Below are positions 1 to 8,560 of a stretch of DNA of 64,000 nt, one piece after another; the first letter of the stretch is position 1; the number at the start of each line of letters is the position of its first letter. Source of the DNA: Shewanella psychromarinicola (GTDB lineage: Bacteria; Pseudomonadota; Gammaproteobacteria; Enterobacterales; Shewanellaceae); NCBI RefSeq assembly GCF_003855155.1, contig NZ_CP034073.1, positions 1,674,001 through 1,738,000 of the forward strand, read 5' to 3'. Position numbers and translations under genes: made by a program. Under the pieces are notes generated by a model that ran no database searches, was not told the origin of the DNA, and saw nothing but the letters and a program-made list of their open reading frames with translations.

Positions 1-212
1 ATGCGGCCTTAACTCGCGGTGGTGATGGCGACTGGCAAGTGTTTGTTGAGCAAGAGGGTGGATTTAGCGCAGTAGAGGTCACTGTGGTTGAACGCCAACG
101 TGGGTTGAGCTTTATTCGCGGTTTAGCTCCCCAAACACGAGTGGTTATTTCTGGGGCTTTTTTCTTAGCCTCAGAGCAAGCCAAAGCTGGTTTTGACATC
201 CATAACCACTAA
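1..212 (+). CDS. RND efflux periplasmic adaptor (membrane fusion) protein, C-terminal end
   Basis: Partial gene cut by the window edge; the frame starts at base 3 and ends with TAA at 210-212, giving about 69 residues. The visible part contains a short beta-rich stretch (VEVTVVERQRGLSFIRGL) followed by a segment ending in ASEQAKAGFDIHNH, as in the C-terminal barrel and membrane-proximal domain of CusB/CzcB-type adaptors. In the family this protein bridges the inner-membrane RND pump and the outer-membrane channel. It lies 16 bases upstream of an RND pump in the same direction, so the two are almost certainly co-transcribed. The assignment rests mainly on this context because only the C-terminus is visible. 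Confidence 0.7.
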   Translation, partial: AALTRGGDGDWQVFVEQEGGFSAVEVTVVERQRGLSFIRGLAPQTRVVISGAFFLASEQAKAGFDIHNH

Positions 213-228
213 GCGCTAGGACATCATC

Positions 229-3200
229 ATGTTATATAAATTAATTGAGATTGCCGTTGAAAAGCGGTTATTGGTTTTACTTGGCTTACTCGCGACAGTG
301 GTGGCTTCAATATTAATGCTGCCAAAGCTAAACTTAGATGCGTTTCCAGATGTGACTAACGTGCAGGTGAGCATCAACACAGAAGCCGAGGGCTTGGCGG
401 CTGAAGAGGTTGAGAAGCTGATCAGTTATCCGGTTGAATCAGCCATGTATGCCTTGCCTGCTGTGACTGAAGTGCGTTCATTATCGCGCACGGGTTTGTC
501 GTTGGTGACCGTAGTGTTTGCCGAAGGTACCGACATTTACTTTGCTCGCCAGCAAGTATTTGAACAACTACAAGCGGCAAAAGAGTCTATTCCCGCAGGT
601 GTTGGTACGCCTGAAATTGGCCCGAATACCTCTGGTTTAGGGCAAATTTATCAATACATTTTGCGCGCCGATCCCGAAACCAATATCAGTGCTTCTGAAC
701 TGCGTAGCTTAAATGACTACTTGGTGAAGTTGATATTAATGCCGGTGAGCGGCGTGACTGAGGTGTTGTCATTTGGCGGCGAAGTGTTGCAGTACCAAGT
801 GCAAGTCGACCCCAATAAACTGCGCAGTTATGGCTTGTCGATGACCCAGGTTAGCCAAGCACTGGAAAGTAATAACCGCAATGCGGGCGGCTGGTTTATG
901 GACCAAGGCCAAGAACAATTAGTGGTCCGTGGTTACGGTTTATTGCCAGCAGGTGACGCTGGCTTGCAAGCCATTGCCGACATTCCGTTAACCGAAATCA
1001 ATGGCACGCCAATCCGCGTGGCCGATATTGCTAACGTGGTATTTGGTAGCGAAATAAGAGTGGGCGCGGTGACCATGTCTCGCAGGCAGGCATCTGCTGA
1101 TACTGACTCATCATCCGATGTACAAGCATTGGGTGAGGTCGTTGCCGGCGTGGTGCTTAAGCGCATGGGCGCTAATACCAAAGCCACCATTGATGACATC
1201 AATTCACGAGTGAGTTTAATTGAACAATCCTTGCCAAAAGGCGTGTCATTTGAAGTGTTTTACGACCAGGCGGAGTTAGTTGAAAAAGCCGTGACCACGG
1301 TCATTGATGCGTTATTAATGGCATTTGGTTTTATTGTAATTATTCTGGCGCTGTTTTTGGTCAATATACGGGCGACATTGTTGGTATTGTTGTCGATCCC
1401 GGTGTCGATCGGTTTGGCGTTATTGATCATGTCTTACTATGGTATGTCGGCTAATTTAATGTCGTTGGGTGGTCTTGCGGTTGCGATTGGTATGTTGGTT
1501 GATGGCTCGGTGGTGATGGTTGAAAACATCTTTAAGCATGTCAGCGGGCAATCTGTGGCAAGTCAGCAGCAAGATGTCAACGCTAGCGATACGAGTGAGC
1601 CCAGCAGCATTGCGATTAGGATCATGCTGGCGGCAAAAGAAGTTTGCAACCCGATCTTTTTTGCCACGGCGATTATTATCGTGGTGTTTATGCCGTTATT
1701 TGCCCTTGAAGGCGTAGAAGGCAAGTTATTTCAGCCAATGGCGATCAGTATTATTTTAGCCATGATGGCGGCATTGGTGGTGGCGTTATTTGCGGTACCT
1801 GCATTAGCGGTATTCTTATTTAAACGCGGTATTGTGGTACGTCAAAGCAAAGTGCTAGCGCCCATTGATGCGGTTTATCGACGTATTCTTACGCTGGCGT
1901 TATCAAGCCCAAAATGGGTGATGATAGCCGCGGTGTGTTTGTTTGGGTTAAGCATGTTATTGCTGCCCAAGTTAGGTACTGAATTTGTGCCGGAACTCGA
2001 AGAAGGCACCATCAATTTGCGAGTCACTCTTGCGCCCACGGCAAGCTTGGCTACTTCTATCAGCATTGCGCCTAAAATTGAAGCCATGTTGCTGGAGTTT
2101 CCTGAAGTGGAATATGCCTTAAGCCGAATTGGCGCGCCAGAGCTTGGCGGCGATCCTGAACCTGTGAGTAATATTGAAATCTATATAGGTCTTAAACCGA
2201 TAGAACAATGGACGTCGGCAAGTTCGCGTTATGAACTACAACGCTTGATGGAGCAACGTTTAGCAATATTCCCAGGACTGTTGCTGACTTTCTCACAGCC
2301 CATTGCCACCCGTGTCGATGAACTGTTATCAGGGGTTAAGGCGCAGTTAGCGATTAAGATATTTGGTCCAGATCTGACGATATTGTCTGAAAAAGGTCAG
2401 CGGTTAACGGACTTAGTCGCTGCCATCCCCGGGGCGGTTGATGTGTCGTTAGAGCAAGTCAGCGGTGAGGCACAATTAGTGGTTCGGCCTAAGCGCGAGG
2501 TGCTTGCTCGTTATGGCATCAGCGTCGATGAAGTGATGAGTTTAGTCACCCAAGGTATTGGGGGTGCCAGTGCAGGCCAAGTGATTGATGGTAACGCCCG
2601 TTATGACATCAACCTGCGATTAGCGAAGCAGTATCGTAATGCCCCAGATGCGATTGAAGACTTGTTACTCAGTGGTGCTAATGGCGCGATTGTGAGGCTG
2701 GGGGATCTCGCCGATGTGGTGACCGAAATGGCGCCGCCGAATATTCGCCGTGATGACGTGCAACGCCGAGTCGTGGTGCAAGCTAACGTGGCGGGGCGCG
2801 ATATGGGTTCGGTCGTCAGCGATATTTATGCCATAGTGCCGCAAGCTGAATTGCCCCCTGGATATACCGTGGTGGTGGGCGGTCAGTATGAAAATCAACA
2901 ACGGGCACAACAAAAACTCATGTTGGTGGTGCCAATTTCCATCGCACTGATTGCGTTATTGCTGTATTTCTCGTTTGGTTCAATCAAACAAGTTACCTTG
3001 ATTATGGCTAATGTGCCGTTAGCATTAATTGGCGGCGTGGTGGCCTTGTATGCCACTGGCACTTATTTGTCGGTACCCAGTTCAATTGGTTTTATTACCT
3101 TATTTGGCGTTGCTGTGCTCAATGGTGTGGTGCTGGTGGACTCGATTAATCAGCGCAGACAATCAATGGATGAAAGCCTATATAACAGTGTGTATGAAGG

Positions 3201-3420
3201 CACTGTTGGGCGATTACGTCCGGTGTTAATGACCGCGTTAACCTCTGCATTAGGGTTAATTCCAATCTTGATATCGTCCGGCGTTGGCAGTGAAATCCAA
3301 CAACCATTAGCGATAGTGATCATCGGCGGCTTATTTAGCTCAACAGCCTTGACCTTACTGGTGTTGCCGACGGTGTATCAATGGTTGTATCGAGACAAGG
3401 TTTTAGTTAACCCGAGTTGA
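229..3420 (+). CDS. CusA/CzcA-family heavy-metal efflux RND transporter
   Basis: A 1063-residue inner-membrane proton-driven pump of the HME-RND group. An N-terminal membrane helix (LLVLLGLLATVVASILMLP) is followed by the porter domain with the typical LDAFPDVTNVQVSI and ISYPVESAM segments. The TM4 signature IGMLVDGSVVMVEN contains an acidic residue at about D425, and the late segment AVLNGVVLVDSINQRR is also typical. Length matches the family (about 1030-1070). It follows the adaptor gene by 16 bases with AGGA before the ATG, and a strong terminator closes the unit. Substrate (Cu/Ag versus Co/Zn/Cd) cannot be read from this. An insert of about 20 Ser/Gln/Asp-rich residues (near 434-460) in the loop after TM4 looks lineage-specific. 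Confidence 0.93.
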   Translation: MLYKLIEIAVEKRLLVLLGLLATVVASILMLPKLNLDAFPDVTNVQVSINTEAEGLAAEEVEKLISYPVESAMYALPAVTEVRSLSRTGLSLVTVVFAEGTDIYFARQQVFEQLQAAKESIPAGVGTPEIGPNTSGLGQIYQYILRADPETNISASELRSLNDYLVKLILMPVSGVTEVLSFGGEVLQYQVQVDPNKLRSYGLSMTQVSQALESNNRNAGGWFMDQGQEQLVVRGYGLLPAGDAGLQAIADIPLTEINGTPIRVADIANVVFGSEIRVGAVTMSRRQASADTDSSSDVQALGEVVAGVVLKRMGANTKATIDDINSRVSLIEQSLPKGVSFEVFYDQAELVEKAVTTVIDALLMAFGFIVIILALFLVNIRATLLVLLSIPVSIGLALLIMSYYGMSANLMSLGGLAVAIGMLVDGSVVMVENIFKHVSGQSVASQQQDVNASDTSEPSSIAIRIMLAAKEVCNPIFFATAIIIVVFMPLFALEGVEGKLFQPMAISIILAMMAALVVALFAVPALAVFLFKRGIVVRQSKVLAPIDAVYRRILTLALSSPKWVMIAAVCLFGLSMLLLPKLGTEFVPELEEGTINLRVTLAPTASLATSISIAPKIEAMLLEFPEVEYALSRIGAPELGGDPEPVSNIEIYIGLKPIEQWTSASSRYELQRLMEQRLAIFPGLLLTFSQPIATRVDELLSGVKAQLAIKIFGPDLTILSEKGQRLTDLVAAIPGAVDVSLEQVSGEAQLVVRPKREVLARYGISVDEVMSLVTQGIGGASAGQVIDGNARYDINLRLAKQYRNAPDAIEDLLLSGANGAIVRLGDLADVVTEMAPPNIRRDDVQRRVVVQANVAGRDMGSVVSDIYAIVPQAELPPGYTVVVGGQYENQQRAQQKLMLVVPISIALIALLLYFSFGSIKQVTLIMANVPLALIGGVVALYATGTYLSVPSSIGFITLFGVAVLNGVVLVDSINQRRQSMDESLYNSVYEGTVGRLRPVLMTALTSALGLIPILISSGVGSEIQQPLAIVIIGGLFSSTALTLLVLPTVYQWLYRDKVLVNPS

Positions 3421-3457
3421 GGCTAACGAAATAAAACCTCATTAGCTCAATAAACCC

Positions 3458-3487
3458 AAAAGCCTAATCATCTGATTAGGCTTTTTT
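3458..3487 (+). terminator. Rho-independent terminator of the RND operon
   Basis: A perfect stem of about 11 bp (AGCCTAATCA / TGATTAGGCT) with a two-base loop is followed by TTTTTT. It lies 40 bases after the pump stop codon and between convergent genes. Confidence 0.9.
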
Positions 3488-3553
3488 AAACCTTAAACCT
3501 TAAACCTTAAACCTTAGGCAGTTTAGGCGGTTTAGGTGGTTTAGGCTTTAAGT
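3484..3553. repeat. Short-period repeat overlapping the antiporter 3' end
   Basis: Four near-perfect 7-bp units (CTTAAAC phase) at about 3484-3515 run straight into a 9-bp-period G/T-rich repeat (GGTTTAGGC-like) to about 3553. The second part encodes the Pro/Lys-rich tail KPPKPPKLPKV of the minus-strand antiporter, and its stop codon lies in the first part. Replication slippage has probably shaped this C-terminus. Confidence 0.75.
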
Positions 3554-4733
3554 TGAGCTTGAGTTTATTGGCTAACGGCTCGATAGCTGCACCTTGAACT
3601 ATGACCGAAATCAGTACAATGAAAAATACCATGTGGATCATTTCACGTGATCCCTCAACGCCGGCAGCGGCTGGAATAAGCGCAAACACGATTGGGGTGG
3701 CGCCTTTGAGGCCGATCATCGACACAAACAAGCGCTTGCGCCAATTAACTTGTTTAAAAGGCAGGTAACACAACTGTACTGCTAAAGGGCGTGCCACTAA
3801 AATCAACAAGATTGCGGGCAATAAAGACACCATCAACACAGGCAATAATTTTTGTGGGAATATCTGTAAGCCTAAAATGATAAACATCAACGATTGTGCT
3901 AACCAAGATATGCCATTGAAGAAATGTTTACTGACTTCAGCGCCTTTCTTCAAATAGTTGCCTATTATTACCCCTGCAATATACACAGCAATCAGTTCAT
4001 TACCGCCCAAGATTTCGGTACTCGATACTGTGATGGCAAAGGTTGCCAAAATAAATACCGGAATAAGCCCAAATTCTGGCAACTTGATGCGATTAAGTGC
4101 CCAAACGGCCATCTTACCCATTATTAGTCCTACTACCACCCCAACACCAATTTGCTGAACTAGGCTAGAGAGTATTGACAATGTAGTGGGTGCACCGTTG
4201 GCACTATTGATAATATAGTCGGTTAACATGACAACCATCAGTAGGGCGACGGGGTCATTGGTAGCAGATTCGAATTCTAAAATAGTGCCAGTGCCATGTT
4301 TTAATTTAAGCTTTTTGGATTCTAAAATAGAAAATACTGCCGCAGCATCAGTCGATGACACTACCGCTGCAAACAGCATGCAAGTGATGAGGTTAAAATC
4401 GAGTAACGCATTCAAGATAAAGCCAAAAATAACCGTTGTAAAGATCACTCCAGCGGTGGATAACATGCCGCCTTCTTTCCAAGAAAATTGAATGTGTTTC
4501 ATTGGGGTATTCAGCCCACCCACAAACACTATGGTGTTTAACGCTAGGGTACCGATAAGCGAGGTAAGCTTCAGGTCGTCGTATACAAAACCAAATTCAC
4601 CATTACCAAAAGCAAGGCCTACGCCCATGAAAATGAGAAGCGAGGGTAAGCCTAATGTTTTAGAAGGATGATGGAGCAAAATGCCAATAGCAATAAGAAT
4701 GGAGATCCCTAAAATAATAATATCAGATGGCAT
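3507..4733 (-). CDS. CPA1-family cation:proton antiporter (NhaP-like)
   Basis: A 408-residue polytopic inner-membrane protein with about 11-12 hydrophobic segments. The pattern ESATNDPVALL (around residues 152-162) contains the Asn-Asp pair used for ion binding in CPA antiporters, and SSTDAAAV lies just before it. It resembles the membrane domain of K+/H+ antiporter NhaP2 (CvrA). It stops after that domain with no RCK/TrkA-C regulatory region, so it is about 150 residues shorter than canonical CvrA. The C-terminal tail is Pro/Lys-rich and derives from a local DNA repeat. The gene is monocistronic and convergent with the RND operon. Ion specificity (Na+ or K+) is not determinable here. Confidence 0.87.
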   Translation of the reverse strand: MPSDIIILGISILIAIGILLHHPSKTLGLPSLLIFMGVGLAFGNGEFGFVYDDLKLTSLIGTLALNTIVFVGGLNTPMKHIQFSWKEGGMLSTAGVIFTTVIFGFILNALLDFNLITCMLFAAVVSSTDAAAVFSILESKKLKLKHGTGTILEFESATNDPVALLMVVMLTDYIINSANGAPTTLSILSSLVQQIGVGVVVGLIMGKMAVWALNRIKLPEFGLIPVFILATFAITVSSTEILGGNELIAVYIAGVIIGNYLKKGAEVSKHFFNGISWLAQSLMFIILGLQIFPQKLLPVLMVSLLPAILLILVARPLAVQLCYLPFKQVNWRKRLFVSMIGLKGATPIVFALIPAAAGVEGSREMIHMVFFIVLISVIVQGAAIEPLANKLKLNLKPKPPKPPKLPKV

Positions 4734-5029
4734 ATAGGCACTCCTTGGCTAGTTTAAATTGCACTAAATGGCTATTTTAGCATTAAATTAGCCTAAACTC
4801 GTTTTATGAGTATTTATTAATATTAATTCATATCCCATCAGTGGGTTGCAATAAAGACCATGCATTATTGGCTTGTGGAAATAGAGATATAAACAGGATG
4901 AGTCTGTTTGTTTTAGCTTTAATCATAATGGATAGATCGTTTACTCGCGCAATAATAGCAGTCTAACAACATTTTTATTACATTTTAAACTGCTAATATC
5001 AGTTCATAAAAGTACATAGTGGAAACATC

Positions 5030-5413
5030 ATGGCCATATTCATTAGTGTTTGGGGCGTTATTACCTGTGGTGTTGGGCTGTTTATGCTGCTTAAGCTGCT
5101 TAAGCCCCAAGGTTTTGCTGATGCTATTGTTCTATTTAGTCGCCAAGATTATTTTCATTATGTCGAAATCATTTCTCGGTTAGTGATTGGCGCAGCATTG
5201 TTACTCGATGCGCGTAATACCTTATATCCGTTAGTGTTTGAAGTAATAGCTAAGATTTTGTTTGTAGTCGCTATTATTTTAGTTTTTATGACTGAAAAAC
5301 ACCATAAAACATTTGCGTTATGGGCTGTAAAACATTGCCTTAGTTGGTTTAGACCAGCAGGATTTTGCGCCTTAATATTGGGTCTTTGGACGTTATACGT
5401 CAGTATCGATTAA
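5030..5413 (+). CDS. Small integral membrane protein, unknown function
   Basis: 127 residues with an ATG preceded by a weak GTGGAAAC purine stretch. Four hydrophobic stretches are visible, at about 3-24, 46-60, 66-85 and 103-124, so it is predicted to be a four-helix inner-membrane protein. No recognisable catalytic motif. It is isolated: the divergent antiporter starts about 300 bases upstream and the next gene starts about 230 bases downstream. I do not recognise a family. Confidence 0.65.
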   Translation: MAIFISVWGVITCGVGLFMLLKLLKPQGFADAIVLFSRQDYFHYVEIISRLVIGAALLLDARNTLYPLVFEVIAKILFVVAIILVFMTEKHHKTFALWAVKHCLSWFRPAGFCALILGLWTLYVSID

Positions 5414-5641
5414 AGACTCAGCTTTGTTGTATAGGCAGTGAAACCGTTATTTTGGCTAATTTGTTAAAATTTTATGTCAAGCTAAACTCCCCTTAAGCCG
5501 CAGCACCATTGGACTTGCATATTTCTGTAATGTTAATGAAATGTGAGTGTCATGTTTACGCAGTCTTTTTGTCATTTTTGCAGGTTAGTTTGTAATCCAA
5601 CCAACTTACTCACACGCTTACATCCGTCTTCGGAGATGACA

Positions 5642-8476
5642 ATGGAACTGAAAAACATTTTTAAACTTACTGCACTTGCTACCGCCCTTGCTGCAACATT
5701 AGGGCTTGCTGGTTGTGGTGGTGATATTAATATCAATGCGGGTAGCGATACCGTTACCCCTACTACGCCAACAACTCCAACAACGCCAACTCAGACAGAT
5801 CAAGAAAAATCATACAGTGGCTTTGCAACTAAAAGCACCACAATGACAGCCGTTGATGGTAAAGAAGTTTGGGTATTAAAAGGTACGTTAGCCCCTTCAA
5901 CAGCAGCATCAACCATTACCACCGGTGGCCAAGATGGCGACAAAATAGTGTTAGGTAATGATGTTGTATGGCAGCTTGATGGCGCGGTGATTGCCGGTGG
6001 CGATAATGCCAATGCAGTTGAGTTATCGATATTACCTGGCACCAAAATCTTAGGTGGCAGCGATTCTTATTTAGTGATTAGCCGTGGTTCAACAATTATG
6101 GCTGATGGTACTGCAGCTGCACCTATCGTATTTACGTCTGTTGAGACGGCTTTAGGCCAAGAAGGTAAAGCGGGTCAGTGGGGTGGTTTAGTGTTATTGG
6201 GTAATGCGCCAGTAAACACCTGCCCAGATTTAACCAATTGTTCAGCGTCTTTTGAAGTGGGTAACCACAGCTATGGCGGTAATGACACCGAAGACAATTC
6301 AGGTTCAATCAAGTATGTACGCGTTGAGTTTGGTGGTTTCAAAATCAATGACACCCAAGAAATGAACGGTATTAGTTTTGCCGGTGTGGGTGCGGGTACT
6401 GAAATTGACCACGTACAAGTTCACATGAATAACGATGACGGTTTTGAATTCTGGGGCGGTAATGTTTCAGTAACAAATATCGTACTAACAGAAAACTTTG
6501 ATGACTCGTTAGATTGGACTAACGGTTGGCAAGGTAGCGCGCAGCACGTTTATATCCGTCAAGCTGACAATGCTTCTAACCGTGGTATTGAAGCTGACAG
6601 TAACAGTGATGCCAGCGCTGTACCTATGTCAAAACCAGTGTTAGCCAACTTTACTATTCAGGTTGCTAATGGCACCAACAGTGGTGGTGACGATGCGGAA
6701 GGTATTTTATTCCGTAAAGGCACTGGCGTGAATACTTATAACATTCTTGTTAAAGGTGACGTTGATTCTGGCGAATGTTTAGAGGTTAACGACGACAATA
6801 CCGTTAACAACGCCAACACCGCTGAATTGACCATGCAAAACAGCTTAATTGACTGTGTTGAACCGTTTAAAAATGCTAAGGCAGATGCTGCTGAAGGCCG
6901 TACTTTAGCGCTAGATGTTGAAGCCTGGTACACAGGGCAAGACGATAACTTAGTTGCCGCAGCTGATTTAACCGATTACATGCCTAATTCATCATCTGTT
7001 GCCTTAACGGCTGGTAAGGCTGATTTGGCTAACCTTGATGCGCGTTTAGTTAATGCTAACTATATTGGCGCGTTTGATGGATCTAATGATTGGACTAAAG
7101 GCTGGACTACAGCTATTCATGACGATGTGACGCCAACGCCAACAGCATTACCAGTATTAACCTCTTGTCCAGTAGGCACAACAGCTTCAGCAGCGGCAAC
7201 AGGGTTATATAAAGATGCATCAATCACGTTAATTTGTACCCTTGAAGGCAATGTTTTAAGCAACACGACGCTTCTCGCTGGCCAAAACGTAATGTACAAA
7301 ATTGATGGCGGTGCGGTAGTCGTCGGTGGTGATAACACCACGCCTGCAACATTGGCTATTCAAGCGGGTACTAAGCTATTCGCGACATCTAACAGCTTTA
7401 TCGCAGTGAGTCGTGGCTCAAAAATTATGGCTCAAGGTAGTGCAACTCACCCAATTGAAATGACCTCTGAAGAAGATGTTATTGCGGGTGCAAGTGGCGA
7501 ACGTGGTCAATGGGGTGGTTTGGTTATTCTAGGTAATGGTTTAACCAATACCTGTCCTGATCATAATGCTTGTTCAGCGTCGTTTGAAGTCGGTGACTTT
7601 CCATACGGTGGTAACAACAACGCTGATAACAGCGGTCAAATCAGCTACGTAGTGATTAAGTATGCTGGCTTTAAAGTGAATGATACTCAAGAAATGAACG
7701 GTATCTCATTTGCAGCAGTGGGCAGCGGAACTCAAGTAGACCATATTCAAATTCACGCTAACGGCGACGACGGTGTTGAGTTTTGGGGTGGTGCAGTTAA
7801 CTTGAAATATGTGTACTTAACAGCCAACTTCGATGACAGCTTAGATTGGACTAACGGTTGGACAGGTAAAGCACAGTTTGTGTATATCACTCACGAAGAC
7901 GGTAATGCTAACCGTGGTATCGAAGGTGATAGCCATAAAGGTGCTACGGATACTCCAGTGTCAGCGCCTAAATTAGCTAACTTCACTATTTTACCGGGTA
8001 CAGATATTGCTAACGCAAGTGGCGATAAAGGTGAAGGTATCTTACTACGTGTGGCTACTGCTGGTGAGTTATACAACGTGTTAGTTCAAGGTCGTAAAGG
8101 CAGCACTGCTGAAACTGAGTCTGGCGAATGTTTAGAGTTAGATGGCTCTTACGCTGGTTTAGTCGACAACGTAAACAGCAAAACGCTGACGATGTCTCAT
8201 TCAATTATCGACTGTAACGAGCCCTTTAAGTACAGCTCTGATAATGCAGCAACAGCAGACGCTGTCAATGTTGAAACCTGGTTCATGGGCCAAGAAGGTA
8301 ACTCAACAGCTGCAGTGACTCTCACCGACGGTATGCCAGCAGCTATAGATACAACGCTACTTGGCAAAGGTAAAGACTTAAGCACAGATGATAGCTTCTT
8401 CGAATCAACCAACTTTATTGGTGCATTCGATGGCCAGAATGACTGGCGTCAAGGTTGGGCTTACTTTCCACAGTAA
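5642..8476 (+). CDS. Internally duplicated beta-helix lipoprotein paired with a TonB receptor
   Basis: 944 residues from the ATG at 5642. This start is preferred over upstream in-frame codons because GGAG lies six bases before it and it gives a clean lipoprotein signal ending in LAGC (Cys about 25). A Thr-Pro linker (TPTTPTTPTTPT) follows. Two homologous halves (about 60-490 and 500-944) each contain, in order, CPD...CSASFEVG, YGGN, NDTQEMNGISFA, a DDG.EFWGG block and NFDDSLDWTNGW. These Gly/Asp-rich periodic segments resemble the parallel beta-helix lipoproteins found beside TonB receptors in several phyla. It is probably outer-membrane anchored and ligand-binding; the ligand is unknown. The receptor gene starts 84 bases downstream in the same direction, suggesting a functional pair. 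Confidence 0.78.
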   Translation: MELKNIFKLTALATALAATLGLAGCGGDININAGSDTVTPTTPTTPTTPTQTDQEKSYSGFATKSTTMTAVDGKEVWVLKGTLAPSTAASTITTGGQDGDKIVLGNDVVWQLDGAVIAGGDNANAVELSILPGTKILGGSDSYLVISRGSTIMADGTAAAPIVFTSVETALGQEGKAGQWGGLVLLGNAPVNTCPDLTNCSASFEVGNHSYGGNDTEDNSGSIKYVRVEFGGFKINDTQEMNGISFAGVGAGTEIDHVQVHMNNDDGFEFWGGNVSVTNIVLTENFDDSLDWTNGWQGSAQHVYIRQADNASNRGIEADSNSDASAVPMSKPVLANFTIQVANGTNSGGDDAEGILFRKGTGVNTYNILVKGDVDSGECLEVNDDNTVNNANTAELTMQNSLIDCVEPFKNAKADAAEGRTLALDVEAWYTGQDDNLVAAADLTDYMPNSSSVALTAGKADLANLDARLVNANYIGAFDGSNDWTKGWTTAIHDDVTPTPTALPVLTSCPVGTTASAAATGLYKDASITLICTLEGNVLSNTTLLAGQNVMYKIDGGAVVVGGDNTTPATLAIQAGTKLFATSNSFIAVSRGSKIMAQGSATHPIEMTSEEDVIAGASGERGQWGGLVILGNGLTNTCPDHNACSASFEVGDFPYGGNNNADNSGQISYVVIKYAGFKVNDTQEMNGISFAAVGSGTQVDHIQIHANGDDGVEFWGGAVNLKYVYLTANFDDSLDWTNGWTGKAQFVYITHEDGNANRGIEGDSHKGATDTPVSAPKLANFTILPGTDIANASGDKGEGILLRVATAGELYNVLVQGRKGSTAETESGECLELDGSYAGLVDNVNSKTLTMSHSIIDCNEPFKYSSDNAATADAVNVETWFMGQEGNSTAAVTLTDGMPAAIDTTLLGKGKDLSTDDSFFESTNFIGAFDGQNDWRQGWAYFPQ

Positions 8477-8560
8477 TCACCTCGATAACATTAATCTGTG
8501 ACCTATTAATAGCCGCCCGCAAGGGCGGTTATCTCTGAACCGCATACAGGATAGTTAAGT

